Of a DNA stretch of 64,000 bases, positions 51,719-60,869 are shown piece by piece (position 1 is the first letter of the stretch; every line of letters starts with the position of its first letter). This DNA is from RPRB01 sp035501615 (GTDB lineage: Bacteria; Myxococcota; Myxococcia; Myxococcales; Myxococcaceae), in contig DATJVY010000117.1 of assembly GCA_035501615.1 (NCBI GenBank), positions 62,001 to 126,000 of the forward strand, given 5' to 3'. Below the pieces are notes generated by a model. That model searched no databases and had not been told where the DNA came from. It saw only the letters and a program-made list of their open reading frames with translations. The position numbers and the translations under genes are program-made.

Positions 51719-53019
51719 GCGCGCCGGTGCGATGGACCGGTCCGCTGTCCGCGCTCGGCAACGGGTCGCTCCGGGAGCTGCTCTCCCGGGGACGGCTCGA
51801 CTCCGGTGAGAAGGAGCTGCGCGCGCAGGTGGCCGCGCTGATCGACGACGTCCGGGTGAGGGGAGACGCGGCGCTGCGCGAGATGGCGCGCCGCTTCGAC
51901 CGCGTCGAGCTCGGTTCGCTCGAGGTTCCACGGGCGGCCGTCCGCGCCGCGCTCGACCGGCAGCCTCCGGCGCTGCGGCGGGCGATGGAGCGCTCGGCCC
52001 GCAACATCGCCCGGGTTCACGCCGCCTTCCGGCCCAGGGCGACGCGCGTCGACGTCGAGCCAGGGGTGGTCGTGGAGCGGTGGCCGGACCCGCTGGCCCG
52101 AGTGGGCGTCTACGCGCCGGGTGGCCGGGCCACCTATCCGAGCAGCGTCCTCATGGGCGCGGTCCCGGCGCGGGTCGCCGGCGTGCGGGAGGTGGTCCTC
52201 TGCTCGCCCCCGGGGCCGGGCGGCGCGCCCTCCGACGTGGTGCTCGCCGCCGCGGCGGTGGCGGAGGTGGACCGGGTGTTCGCCCTCGGCGGGGCGGGAG
52301 CCATCGCTGCGCTCGCGCACGGAACCGAGTCGGTCCCGGCAGTCGACCGCATCGTCGGCCCGGGGAACGCCTGGGTGGCCGAGGCCAAGCGCCAGGTCGC
52401 GTCGTGGGTGCCCATCGACGCGCCGGCCGGTCCCTCGGAGCTGCTGGTCCTCCTCGACGCGAGCAGCGATGTCGAGGCCGTGGCCCGCGAGCTGCTCGCC
52501 CAGGCCGAGCACGATCCCGCGGCGGCGGTGGTGGCGGTCTCGATCGATGCGCCGGCGGCGCAGAGGCTCCTCGACCTCCTCGAGGCCCTGGTCCCGACCG
52601 CGGAGCGCGCGGACGTCATCCGTCCCGCGCTCGCGAGCCGCGGCGCGGTGCTGGTGGCCCGCACGCTGGAGGAGGCGGTGCGCTTCGCCGAGCGCTGGGC
52701 CCCGGAGCACCTCCTGCTCGCGACGCGGGAGGCGACGAAGCTCGCCGCGTCGATCCGGAACACCGGGACGGTCTTCGTGGGCACCACGAGCTCCGGCGCG
52801 TTCGGCGATTACCTGACCGGTGCCAACCACGTCCTCCCCACCGCCGGAGCGGCGCGGGCCTGGTCCGGCCTCTCCACCCTGGACTTCGTGCGCTGGACCA
52901 CGGTGCAGACCGTCTCGCGCGAGGGCGCCGCGTCGCTGTCCGCCGACACCGACGCCTTCGCCACCGCCGAGGGGCTCTTCGCCCACGCCGCCGCCGCCCG
53001 GGCCTGGAGGACCCGATGA
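51715..53019 (+). CDS. hisD: Histidinol dehydrogenase
   Basis: Zinc enzyme oxidising histidinol to histidine with two NAD. The 434-residue protein shows VGVYAPGGRATYPSSVLMGA, FALGGAGAIAALAHGT, VDRIVGPGNAWVAEAKR, the catalytic GPSELLVL and AEHDP segments, and the late GAFGDYLTGANHVLPT with zinc and substrate ligands. ATG overlaps the hisG stop; the stop overlaps hisC. Confidence 0.96.
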   Translation: MSAPVRWTGPLSALGNGSLRELLSRGRLDSGEKELRAQVAALIDDVRVRGDAALREMARRFDRVELGSLEVPRAAVRAALDRQPPALRRAMERSARNIARVHAAFRPRATRVDVEPGVVVERWPDPLARVGVYAPGGRATYPSSVLMGAVPARVAGVREVVLCSPPGPGGAPSDVVLAAAAVAEVDRVFALGGAGAIAALAHGTESVPAVDRIVGPGNAWVAEAKRQVASWVPIDAPAGPSELLVLLDASSDVEAVARELLAQAEHDPAAAVVAVSIDAPAAQRLLDLLEALVPTAERADVIRPALASRGAVLVARTLEEAVRFAERWAPEHLLLATREATKLAASIRNTGTVFVGTTSSGAFGDYLTGANHVLPTAGAARAWSGLSTLDFVRWTTVQTVSREGAASLSADTDAFATAEGLFAHAAAARAWRTR

Positions 53020-54059
53020 GCCCGGCCCGCCCTCGTCCGGCCCTCGTCGCCCTGCCGCTCTACGCCCCGGACCCGAGCCCGGTGGACGTGGACCTGAGCG
53101 ACAACGTGAACCTGTGGGGGTTGCCGCCCGCCGCGGAGCGGGCACTGCGCGATCCGCTCGCGGCCAACCCCAGCGTCTACCCGCGCTCGAACCCGGTCGA
53201 GCTCCGGCAGGCCCTCGCGAGCTACGCCGGGGTCGACCCCTCGCAGGTCGTCACCGGCTGCGGCTCGGACGACGTCATCGACGGAGCGCTGCGGGCCTTC
53301 GCCGCGCCGGGCGAGGCGGTGGCCTTCTCCTCCCCGACCTTCTCGATGCTCTCGACCTTCGCGCGGGTGAGCGGGCTCGGTCTGGCGCCGGTGCCCTTCC
53401 GGCCGGACGGCGACATCGATGCCCGGGCGCTGCTCGCCGCGCGGGCAGCCATCACCTACGTCTGCAGCCCGAACAACCCCACCGGCACCGGAGTCTCCCG
53501 GGCGGCCCTCGAGCAGGTGGTTCTCGGCGCCAGCGGCCTGGTCCTGGTGGACGAGGCCTACGGCGAGTACTCGGGCCAGAGCGCGGTCTCGCTCTTGCCG
53601 CAGGCTCCTCACCTGCTCGTCACCCGCACCCTCTCCAAGGCGTTCGGGCTGGCCGGCCTCCGGGTGGGGTACGGGCTGGCCGCGCCGGAGGTGGTGCGGG
53701 TCCTGGAGAAGGTCCGGGGCCCGTACAAGGTGAACGCGCTCGGAGAGCGGGCAGCCCTCGCCGCGCTCCGGGGGGACCTCCCCTGGGTGCGCCGGCACGT
53801 CGAGGAGGCCCTGACGATCCGCGACCGGCTCCGGGACGCGCTCGAGGCGCTGGGGCTCCGTGCCCTGCCCTCGGCGGCGAACTTCCTCTGTGTCCCGGTG
53901 CCGGACGCGCCGGCGCTGGGGAGCGCCTTGCTCGCCCGGGGCATCAAGGTTCGCGTCCTCCGGGAGCTCCCCGGCATCGGAGACGCCATCCGCGTCGGGG
54001 TCGGGCCGTGGCCCCTGCTGGAGCGGTTCCTCGGCGCACTCCGGGAGAGCCTCCGGTGA
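53016..54059 (+). CDS. hisC: Histidinol-phosphate aminotransferase
   Basis: A 347-residue fold-type I PLP aminotransferase. LSDNVNLWG opens the substrate region (usually LxxNENP), GCGSDDVID and SPNNPTGT are conserved, VDEAYGEYS holds PLP contacts, and the PLP lysine is in RTLSKAFGLAGLRVGY. It converts imidazole-acetol phosphate to histidinol phosphate. ATGA overlap with hisD and GTGA with hisH. Confidence 0.94.
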   Translation: MSPARPRPALVALPLYAPDPSPVDVDLSDNVNLWGLPPAAERALRDPLAANPSVYPRSNPVELRQALASYAGVDPSQVVTGCGSDDVIDGALRAFAAPGEAVAFSSPTFSMLSTFARVSGLGLAPVPFRPDGDIDARALLAARAAITYVCSPNNPTGTGVSRAALEQVVLGASGLVLVDEAYGEYSGQSAVSLLPQAPHLLVTRTLSKAFGLAGLRVGYGLAAPEVVRVLEKVRGPYKVNALGERAALAALRGDLPWVRRHVEEALTIRDRLRDALEALGLRALPSAANFLCVPVPDAPALGSALLARGIKVRVLRELPGIGDAIRVGVGPWPLLERFLGALRESLR

Positions 54060-54649
54060 GGGTCGCCGTCCTCGACACCCGGGTGGGAAACGTCCACTCG
54101 CTCCTGAAGGCCCTTGCCGCCGCGGGCGGGGAGCCGCGCCTCGAGTCTCGCCCCGAGGCCTGCCTCGATGCCCCGCTGCTGGTCCTCCCCGGCGTGGGGG
54201 CCTACCCGGCGGCGAGCGCTCTTCTGGCCGAGGGTCGGGCGGCGGTGCGGGAACGGCTCCTCGACGGAGCGCCGTGCCTGGGCATCTGCCTCGGCATGCA
54301 GCTCCTCCTCGAGGGCAGCGACGAGGGCCCCGGACCCGGACTGGGGGTGGTTGCCGGCCGCGTGGTCCGCCTGGAAGCTCCCCGCGTCCCCCACATGGGA
54401 TGGAACCGGGTGGAGGGGGAGGACCCCCTCCTTGCCCGGTCCGGGCTCCGGACGGCCTACTACGCCCACAGCTTCCTCTGCCGGCCGGTGAACCCGGACG
54501 TCGTCCGGGCCACGACGGAGCACGCGGGCGTCAGGTTTCCGGCGATGATTCGGTCCGGGGGCACGGTGGGCGTGCAGTTCCACCCCGAGAAGAGCGGTGC
54601 ACCGGGTCTGGCGTTCCTGGCCGCGGTGCTCGAGGAGGTCAGGACATGA
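54056..54649 (+). CDS. hisH: Imidazole glycerol phosphate synthase, glutaminase subunit
   Basis: A 197-residue class I amidotransferase giving ammonia to HisF. The nucleophile Cys is in LGICLGMQLLLEGS, the His/Glu pair in VGVQFHPEKSG, and HMGWNRV is typical of HisH. The GTG at 54056 overlaps the hisC stop. The stop overlaps hisA (ATGA). Confidence 0.95.
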   Translation: MRVAVLDTRVGNVHSLLKALAAAGGEPRLESRPEACLDAPLLVLPGVGAYPAASALLAEGRAAVRERLLDGAPCLGICLGMQLLLEGSDEGPGPGLGVVAGRVVRLEAPRVPHMGWNRVEGEDPLLARSGLRTAYYAHSFLCRPVNPDVVRATTEHAGVRFPAMIRSGGTVGVQFHPEKSGAPGLAFLAAVLEEVRT

Positions 54650-55356
54650 GGGTCTTTCCGTCGATCGACGTGCGAGGTGGCGCCTGCGTCCAGTGGGTCG
54701 GTGGCGAGCCCGCAGCGGAGAAGATCCGCCTCCCCGACCCGGTGGAGGTGGCGCACCGCTGGAAGGCCGCGGGGTTCAAGGTGCTGCACGTCGTGGACCT
54801 CGACGCCGCCCTGGGCACCGGCTCGAACGCGAAGGTCATCGCCAGCATCCTCAAGGCCACCGCGCTCGAGTCCGAGGTGGGAGGAGGCGTGCGGGACGCC
54901 GAGGACATCCAGCGTCTGCTCGACCTGGGGGCCAGCCGGGTCATCGTGGGAACCCGGGCGCTCGAGGATCCCCGCTGGCTGGAGGAGGTGGCCTTCAAGT
55001 TTCCGGGCAAGCTGGTGCTGGCCGCCGACGCCCGGGGGCGCCAGGTGGTCAGCCGGGGCTGGACCCGGACGCTGACCCAGGACGTCGGAGCGCTGATCGC
55101 CGGGGTGGATCCGCTGCCGCTCGCGGCGGTGATGGTGACCGCCGTCCACGTCGAGGGCCGCGAGGGTGGTACCGACCTCGCGCTCATGTCCGAGCTGACG
55201 GAGGCGACGAGCCATCCGCTCGAGGCCGCCGGTGGCATCGCCTCGATGGACGAGCTGCGCAAGCTGGCCGCCGCGGGCGTGGCCGTCGCGGTCCTGGGGA
55301 TGGCGCTCTACACCGGGAAGATCGACGCCCGGGCCGCCGCGAAAGAATTCCCGTGA
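54646..55356 (+). CDS. hisA: ProFAR isomerase
   Basis: A 236-residue TIM-barrel isomerase. FPSIDVRGGACVQWVGGE begins the barrel with the first catalytic Asp, LHVVDLDAALGTG and EVGGGVRDAEDI form the phosphate-binding half, and the second half has LEAAGGIASMDEL. It converts ProFAR to PRFAR. Some C-terminal-half positions (VMVTAVHVEGREGG) differ from the common DI.RDG motif. ATGA overlap with hisH. Confidence 0.92.
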   Translation: MRVFPSIDVRGGACVQWVGGEPAAEKIRLPDPVEVAHRWKAAGFKVLHVVDLDAALGTGSNAKVIASILKATALESEVGGGVRDAEDIQRLLDLGASRVIVGTRALEDPRWLEEVAFKFPGKLVLAADARGRQVVSRGWTRTLTQDVGALIAGVDPLPLAAVMVTAVHVEGREGGTDLALMSELTEATSHPLEAAGGIASMDELRKLAAAGVAVAVLGMALYTGKIDARAAAKEFP

Positions 55357-55895
55357 CCGTCCGGCTGGTACGCGAGACGAAGGAGACCCGGGTCGAGGTG
55401 GAGCTCGGCCCGGGGAGCGACCCGGCGCGGATCGAGACCGGCAAGCCGTTCCTCGACCACATGCTGGGAACCCTCGGCCGGTACGCGGGGCTGAGCCTCG
55501 GGGTGCGCGCGCGGGGGGACCTCACCCACCACCTGTTCGAGGACGTGGCCATCACGGTGGGGCTGGCCTTCCGGAGGATGATCCCGGCGACCGCGGCACG
55601 CTTCGGCGAGCGCACCGTGCCCATGGATGACGCCCTGGTGCAGGCGGTGGTCGACGTGGGCGGGCGGCCCTACTACCGCGGCCGGCTGCCGAACGCGCTG
55701 TACGAGCACTGGATGCGGAGCTTCGCGGAGAACGCCGGGGCCACGTTGCACCTCCGGGTGATCCGCGGGCGGAACCGTCACCACGTCATCGAGTGCGCCT
55801 TCAAGGCGCTGGGGCTCGCCCTCCGCGACGCGGTGGCGGAGGGCGGGGCGGTGTTCAGCCTCAAGGGGTCGGTGAAGGTGTCGGAGGGCAGCTGA
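55353..55895 (+). CDS. hisB: Imidazoleglycerol-phosphate dehydratase
   Basis: A 180-residue manganese-dependent dehydratase without a fused phosphatase domain, consistent with a separate phosphatase gene two positions on. FLDHMLGTLGRYAG, THHLFEDVAI and RNRHHVIECAFKALG hold the metal-binding histidines of the two internal repeats. It is slightly shorter than the usual 195 residues. The GTG at 55353 overlaps hisA, and the stop overlaps hisF as TGATG. Confidence 0.94.
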   Translation: MTVRLVRETKETRVEVELGPGSDPARIETGKPFLDHMLGTLGRYAGLSLGVRARGDLTHHLFEDVAITVGLAFRRMIPATAARFGERTVPMDDALVQAVVDVGGRPYYRGRLPNALYEHWMRSFAENAGATLHLRVIRGRNRHHVIECAFKALGLALRDAVAEGGAVFSLKGSVKVSEGS

Positions 55896-56656
55896 TGCTG
55901 TCGTCGCGCATCGTGGCCTGCCTCGACGTCACCGGCGGCCGGGTGGTGAAGGGGACACGGTTCGTCGACCTTCGCGACCAGGGCGATCCGGTGGAGCTCG
56001 CCGAGGCCTACGGGCGGGACGGCGCGGACGAGGTCACCTTCCTCGACATCTCGGCCACCCCCGAGCAGCGGGCACCGCTCCTCGACGTGGTCCGCCGCAC
56101 CGCCGAGCGGCTGTTCGTGCCCCTCACCGTGGGCGGCGGGATGCGATCGGCCGGGGACGTGGAGCGGGCGCTCCGGGCGGGCGCGGACAAGGTGGCGCTG
56201 AACTCGGCGCCGGTCCGTGCGCCGGAGCTCTTCTCCGAGTGCGCGCGCCGCTTCGGGGCGCAGTGCGTGGTGGCGAGCATCGACGCGCGGCGAGCGGGGG
56301 ATCGCTGGCAGGTGGTCGTCGGCGGAGGGCGGACGGCGGTGGACCTCGATGCCATCGAGTGGGCGCGGGAGGCCGAGCGGCGCGGCGCGGGAGAGATCCT
56401 CCTGACCAGCATCGACCGGGACGGCGTGCGGACCGGGTACGACCTCGCGCTCACCCGAGCGGTGGCACGGGCGGTTCGCGTGCCGGTCATCGCCTCGGGT
56501 GGAGCAGGCCAGGCCGAGCATCTCCGGGCGGTGCTCCAGGACGCGGGCGCCGACGCGGCCCTGGTGGCGGGAATCCTTCATGACGGCACGACCACGGTGC
56601 GAGCGCTGAAGCGGGCGCTCTCGGCGGCCGGGGTGCCGGTGCGCGGCGAGGCGTGA
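55895..56656 (+). CDS. hisF: Imidazole glycerol phosphate synthase, cyclase subunit
   Basis: A 253-residue TIM barrel. RIVACLDVTGGRVVKGTRF holds the first catalytic Asp, DEVTFLDISATPEQR and LTVGGGMRSAGDVERAL the phosphate site, ILLTSIDRDGVRTGYDL the second catalytic Asp, and VIASGGAGQAEHL the second phosphate site. It partners HisH, encoded two genes upstream. Confidence 0.97.
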   Translation: MLSSRIVACLDVTGGRVVKGTRFVDLRDQGDPVELAEAYGRDGADEVTFLDISATPEQRAPLLDVVRRTAERLFVPLTVGGGMRSAGDVERALRAGADKVALNSAPVRAPELFSECARRFGAQCVVASIDARRAGDRWQVVVGGGRTAVDLDAIEWAREAERRGAGEILLTSIDRDGVRTGYDLALTRAVARAVRVPVIASGGAGQAEHLRAVLQDAGADAALVAGILHDGTTTVRALKRALSAAGVPVRGEA

Positions 56657-57426
56657 TGAGCGAGACACGGTCGTGGATGGAGGCGGCGGAGGCGGTGGCC
56701 CGGGTGGCGGGAGAGGTGGCGCTGCGGCACTTCCACCGCGGCGTCACCGTGGAGACGAAGGGCGACGGGACCCCGGTCTCGGTGGCGGATCGCGCCGCCG
56801 AGGAGGCCGCCCGCCGCTGGCTGGAGAAGCACTGCCCCGAGGACGGCATCCTGGGCGAAGAGCTGGGAACCACCCGTCCGGAGGCGCGCCGGCGGTGGAT
56901 CCTCGACCCGATCGACGGGACCAAGACCTTCGTCCGCCGCGTGCCGCTCTGGGGAACGCTGGTGGCGCTGGCCGAGGGCGAGCGGGTGTTCGCCGGGGCG
57001 GCGTACTTCCCGGCGGTGGACGAGTTCCTGGTCGCTGCCGAGGGCGGGGGCTGCTTCTGGAACGGGAAGCGGACTCGGGTCTCCGAGGTGAGCCGGCTCG
57101 CCGACGCCGCGCTGATGATGAGCGATGCGCGTCTCGGCACCGCGGCCCAGCTCCGGGGGGTGCAGGCGCTGTCGGCGCAGGCGGGCCTGGTCCGCACCTG
57201 GGGCGACTGCTACGGCTACCTCCTGGTCGCCACCGGCCGGGCCGAGGTGATGGTGGATCCGGTGATGGCTCCGTGGGATGCCGCCGCGCTGCAGCCGATC
57301 ATCGAGGAGGCCGGCGGGATCTTCACCGACTGGGGCGGTCGACGGACCTCCTTCGGCGGGAGCGTGATCGCCACCAACGCTCGTGTTGCCGCGGAGGCGC
57401 GGGCGGCGCTCGGAGCCGAGCGATGA
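56656..57426 (+). CDS. hisN: Histidinol-phosphatase, inositol-monophosphatase type
   Basis: A 256-residue IMPase-fold phosphatase. GDGTPVSVADRAAEE, LGEELGTT, the metal-binding LDPIDGTKTFVRRVPLWGT and the C-terminal DPVMAPWDAAALQPIIEEAGG are the family motifs. Its place between hisF and hisIE assigns it as the HisN-type histidinol-phosphate phosphatase. Start is ATG 56656 (TGATG overlap) or GTG 56653. Confidence 0.92.
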   Translation: MSETRSWMEAAEAVARVAGEVALRHFHRGVTVETKGDGTPVSVADRAAEEAARRWLEKHCPEDGILGEELGTTRPEARRRWILDPIDGTKTFVRRVPLWGTLVALAEGERVFAGAAYFPAVDEFLVAAEGGGCFWNGKRTRVSEVSRLADAALMMSDARLGTAAQLRGVQALSAQAGLVRTWGDCYGYLLVATGRAEVMVDPVMAPWDAAALQPIIEEAGGIFTDWGGRRTSFGGSVIATNARVAAEARAALGAER

Positions 57427-58019
57427 CCCTGGACTTCGAGAAGGGTGGAGGGCGGGTGACCGTCGTCACCCGCGACGCGCGGACCGGGGCGGTGCTGATG
57501 GTGGCGCACGCCGACCGGGAGGCCATGGCGCGCACCGAGGCGACGGGGGAGATGCACTACACCTCGCGCACCCGCGGGCTGTGGCGGAAGGGCGAGACGA
57601 GCGGGAACGTGCAGAAGGTCGTGCGGCTGACCGCGGACTGCGACTCGGACGCGGTGCTGGCCGACGTGGTGCCCGCGGGGCCGGCGTGCCACGAGGGAAC
57701 GGTCTCCTGCTTCCGCGAGGTCGGGGCGGCGTCCGGCGGGCTCGCGCGGCTCGATGCCGTGGTGCGCGAGCGCTCCGGCTCTGCGGAGGGAGAGGGGAGC
57801 TACACGCGGAAGCTCCTCGGCGACCGGAACCTCCGCCTCAAGAAGCTGGGGGAGGAGATGGCCGAGTTCGTGACCGCGTGTGCCGACGGCGACCGCGAGC
57901 GCGCGACCGAGGAGGCCGCCGACGTGCTGTACCACCTGACGGTGGCGCTGCGGGCGCTGGGGCTCGGGCTCGGCGACGTCGCCGCGGCGCTCGACCGCCG
58001 CGCGGTTCCGCAGCGATAG
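57423..58019 (+). CDS. hisI: Bifunctional phosphoribosyl-AMP cyclohydrolase / phosphoribosyl-ATP pyrophosphatase
   Basis: A 198-residue HisI-HisE fusion (hisIE). The cyclohydrolase half has MHYTSRTRGLWRKGETSGN and the zinc/metal site DCDSDAVLADV with CHEGTVSCF. The pyrophosphatase half has YTRKLLGDRNLRLKKLGEE, and EEAADVLYHLTVAL carries the magnesium-binding acidic residues. It performs steps two and three of the pathway. It is the last gene of the operon, coupled to hisN by ATGA. Confidence 0.95.
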   Translation: MTLDFEKGGGRVTVVTRDARTGAVLMVAHADREAMARTEATGEMHYTSRTRGLWRKGETSGNVQKVVRLTADCDSDAVLADVVPAGPACHEGTVSCFREVGAASGGLARLDAVVRERSGSAEGEGSYTRKLLGDRNLRLKKLGEEMAEFVTACADGDRERATEEAADVLYHLTVALRALGLGLGDVAAALDRRAVPQR

Positions 58020-58132
58020 CTCCCAGGAGCGGAGCGCGCGGTGGCGGACCTCCTACGGACGAGGTCGGCCCATCGGATGCGGGAAGGCTGCGCTTGCGCG
58101 GCGGCCCCGCCCTCTGAAAGATACGCCGGCCC

Positions 58133-58933
58133 GTGACGCACCAGGAGTTCCTCGAGCAGGTCGACGCGTACGCTCTCGGCGCCCTCGAGCCCGCGGAGGC
58201 GCGCGCGCTCGAGGCCCATCTCGCCGCTGAAGCTCCGCATCCCCAGTGCGAGGCGGCGCTGGCCCGGGCGCGCGAGGCCGTCGCCGCGCTCGCCTCCGAC
58301 CTGACGCCGGTCGCGCCTCCTCCGCGGGTCTGGGATGCGGTCGCGCGCTCGATCGGAGCCGGCGAACCCGGACCTGTGCGAGTCGTCCCCCTGCGCCGGG
58401 CCCCGGCCTGGGCCTACGCCATGGCCGCCGCGGCGGTCCTCGCGCTCGTCGTCGGAGGCATCAGCGTTCGCGAGTCGAGCCGCTCGGCCGCGCGGGCAAG
58501 CGCCTCGGCGGCCGAGTGCCGCCGCGAGCTCGCCGAGGCGCACCTCGACCTGCTCCGGAAGGAGGACGCGCTCCAGCTCCTCGTCGAGCCGGGCACCCAG
58601 CTCGTCTCGCTCCGGCCCACGCCCCAGGCCCAGGGTCCGCTCGCCCGGGGCTCCGGCGTCGTGATCTTCAATCCCCGCGGGCGCGCCCTCTTCCTCGGCA
58701 AGAGCTTCGCTGCCCAGGAGACGCAGGACTACGAGCTCTGGCTGCTCCGGGGCGACAAGGCGATCGCCGCGGGGCTCCTGCCGCCCGGGGCCGACGGCCG
58801 GGTGTTCGCCGAGGTCCCGCCCGGGCTCCTGACCGGTGGAAGGCCGGGAGGCTTCGCGGTCTCGATCGAGAAGAAGGGCGGCACCGACGTTCCGACCACC
58901 GTCATCTTCGCGGGAACGGTCTCCCCGCCATGA
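58133..58933 (+). CDS. RskA-like anti-sigma factor
   Basis: A 266-residue membrane protein. The N-terminal 80 residues are a zinc-less anti-sigma domain (YALGALEPAEARALEAHLA...PQCEAAL). One transmembrane helix lies near residues 97-115, followed by a short coiled stretch and an extracytoplasmic RskA-type domain (YELWLLRGDKAIAAGLLPP, FAVSIEKKGGTDVPTT). It should hold the ECF sigma encoded by the next gene. The GTG at 58133 follows the his operon by 113 bp. The anti-sigma gene comes first, the reverse of the usual order. Confidence 0.87.
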   Translation: MTHQEFLEQVDAYALGALEPAEARALEAHLAAEAPHPQCEAALARAREAVAALASDLTPVAPPPRVWDAVARSIGAGEPGPVRVVPLRRAPAWAYAMAAAAVLALVVGGISVRESSRSAARASASAAECRRELAEAHLDLLRKEDALQLLVEPGTQLVSLRPTPQAQGPLARGSGVVIFNPRGRALFLGKSFAAQETQDYELWLLRGDKAIAAGLLPPGADGRVFAEVPPGLLTGGRPGGFAVSIEKKGGTDVPTTVIFAGTVSPP

Positions 58934-59466
58934 GCCCCGGCGCGGAGGGGAAGGCGCTCGAGGGCGTCCGGCGCGGTGACCAGCGCGCGCTGGAGGAGCT
59001 GTACCGTGTCCACGGGCCGCGCATCCACGCGCTCCTGCTCCGGATGCTCCGCGAGACCGCCGACGCCGAGGAGGTCCTCCAGGAGACCTTCATCGACGCC
59101 TGGAAGCGCGCTGCCGAGTACGCGCCCTCGCGCGGCTCGATCGAGGCCTGGCTCATCACCATCGCCCGGAGCCGCGCCATCGACCGGATCCGCCACAAGG
59201 GCGCCCGCCTTCGCCTCGTCCGCCAGACCGAGCAGCTCGCACCCGCCGAGCCGGCCCACCCCGATCCGCCCGACGTCCACGCCCAGTCCCGCCTGCGCCG
59301 TGCGCTGGGAGCGCTCCCGGCCGAGCAGCGACGAGCCCTCGAGCTCGCCTACTGGGAAGGCCTCTCCCAGAGCGAGATCTCCGAGCACACCGGTGATCCA
59401 CTGGGCACCGTGAAGACCCGTGTTCGCCTGGGGTTGCAGCGACTGGCAGAGCTCCTCGCGGGCTGA
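58930..59466 (+). CDS. ECF sigma factor (SigK-like)
   Basis: A 178-residue ECF sigma. Region 2 is seen in DAEEVLQETFIDAWKRAAEY and the helix SIEAWLITIARSRAIDRIR. Region 4 is seen in LPAEQRRALELAYWEGLSQSEIS and HTGDPLGTVKTRVRLGLQRL. ATG 58930 overlaps the anti-sigma stop (ATGA), giving stoichiometric coupling. It is not closely similar to the two paralogous sigmas at 16240 and 23841. Probable targets include the three exported proteins that follow. Confidence 0.93.
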   Translation: MSPGAEGKALEGVRRGDQRALEELYRVHGPRIHALLLRMLRETADAEEVLQETFIDAWKRAAEYAPSRGSIEAWLITIARSRAIDRIRHKGARLRLVRQTEQLAPAEPAHPDPPDVHAQSRLRRALGALPAEQRRALELAYWEGLSQSEISEHTGDPLGTVKTRVRLGLQRLAELLAG

Positions 59467-59545
59467 GCCGCGCGCGGCCAGGACATCCAGATCCGCCCCC
59501 CGTCCGTAGGGAGCAGCGACTCGACCCACGACGGGAGGACCCTGG

Positions 59546-60241
59546 ATGCAACGCTTCGATTCCGGCCGGGCCGCATGGCTCGCGGCCACGCTCATCGCCA
59601 CCACGGCGCTCGCCGCCGATCACCAGGACGGGGCCGCGGTGCTCACCGACCCCTCCACCGACATCAACGACGTCTTCGCCTGGACCTCCACCGACGGCTC
59701 GAGGCTGAACCTGGTGATGGACGTCTTCCCGGCCGCCACCACCGCCGCGAAGTTCTCCAACGTCGCCCAGTACGTGTTCCACACCACCAGCAGCCCAGCC
59801 TACGGGATGCCTGCTGCGGCCAGCGAGGACATCCTCTGCACCTTCGACACCTCGCAGGTCATCAGCTGCTGGGGTGGCGGCGAGTACGTCCACGGCGACG
59901 CGAGCAACACCGCCGGCATCGCCAGCGCCAGCGGCAAGCTCCGGGTCTTCGCCGGACTCCGGGACGATCCTTTCTTCTTCAACCTCGACGGGTTCAAGGC
60001 GACGGCAGCCGCGGTCCACGACGCGGCCGGCTCGCTCACCTCCGACGCGGCGGGCTGCCCCGCGCTGGACGCCACGACCTCCAGCGCTCTGGTCACCCAG
60101 CTGAAGAGCGCCCCTGGCGGCGGTCCGCCCTCCGACCACTTCAAGGGCCTGAACACCCTCTCCATCGTCGTCCAGATCGACAAGTCGCTCGTGACCAAGG
60201 GCGGCACCACCGTCGGGGTCTGGGCGAGCACCAACAAGTGA
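59546..60241 (+). CDS. DUF4331-like exported protein, N-terminal part
   Basis: A 231-residue protein with a Sec signal peptide (cleavage after ALA near residue 23). The mature start ADHQDGAAVLTDPSTDINDVFAW matches the opening of DUF4331 proteins (His-x-Glu/Asp, DP.aDI.D.yaF). The usual C-terminal half is missing and seems to be supplied by the next gene. GGGAGG precedes the ATG. Function unknown; the fold is propeller-like in the family. Confidence 0.75.
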   Translation: MQRFDSGRAAWLAATLIATTALAADHQDGAAVLTDPSTDINDVFAWTSTDGSRLNLVMDVFPAATTAAKFSNVAQYVFHTTSSPAYGMPAAASEDILCTFDTSQVISCWGGGEYVHGDASNTAGIASASGKLRVFAGLRDDPFFFNLDGFKATAAAVHDAAGSLTSDAAGCPALDATTSSALVTQLKSAPGGGPPSDHFKGLNTLSIVVQIDKSLVTKGGTTVGVWASTNK

Positions 60242-60252
60242 GAACCAAGCCC

Positions 60253-60867
60253 ATGAACCGACTCCTGATCCTCGGTGCTCTCGCCTCACTGCTCGCCGCC
60301 TGCGGCAGCGACAACGGAAACAACGACAACCAGCCCCCGCCGAAGCCCACGCTCGGGACCACCCAGATCGACCGGATGGGCCGTGCCGGCGTGAACACCG
60401 CGCTGACCGATCCGTTCGACATCGTCTCCGGGATGACCCCGAACCAGGTGAAGGACGCGTACAACGCGCTCTCCGATCCCTCGACCTGGGCGACCCAGTT
60501 CAAGGGGAACATCGCCACCAACCTGGCGATCCTCGACTCGCTCGACACCGTCTGCGGGAACCAGCTCCTCGCCGGATCCAGCGCCGTGGCCGGCCGGTAC
60601 GACACCCTCGCAGGGGTGCTGGTCGACGACCGGCTCTACGTCCGGACCGACAAGACCACCTGCGCCATCTATCTCGGCGCCGAGGCCAACGCGGTGGGAG
60701 TCACCAACGACGACTGCGGCGGGCGGACGCCGCTCTACAACACCATCGACGTCACCTACTCCGCGCTGGCCATCGGTCAGTTCTCGGGAGTGACGAACGG
60801 GTTCACGTCCGATTCCGAGGGCAACCCGAACGCCACCACCTTCCCGTTCCTCGGGTCGCCGAACTGA
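60253..60867 (+). CDS. DUF4331-like lipoprotein, C-terminal part
   Basis: A 204-residue lipoprotein (signal ending LASLLAAC, Cys17). After an Asn/Asp/Pro-rich linker, TTQIDRMGRAGVNTALTDPF matches the second half of DUF4331 proteins, where a Q..R.G.P.VN motif is usual, and TPLYNTIDVTYSALAIG lies near the C terminus. It follows the N-terminal-like gene by 11 bp. Together they look like a DUF4331 protein divided into a secreted and a membrane-anchored subunit. Confidence 0.72.
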   Translation: MNRLLILGALASLLAACGSDNGNNDNQPPPKPTLGTTQIDRMGRAGVNTALTDPFDIVSGMTPNQVKDAYNALSDPSTWATQFKGNIATNLAILDSLDTVCGNQLLAGSSAVAGRYDTLAGVLVDDRLYVRTDKTTCAIYLGAEANAVGVTNDDCGGRTPLYNTIDVTYSALAIGQFSGVTNGFTSDSEGNPNATTFPFLGSPN

Positions 60868-60869
60868 CG

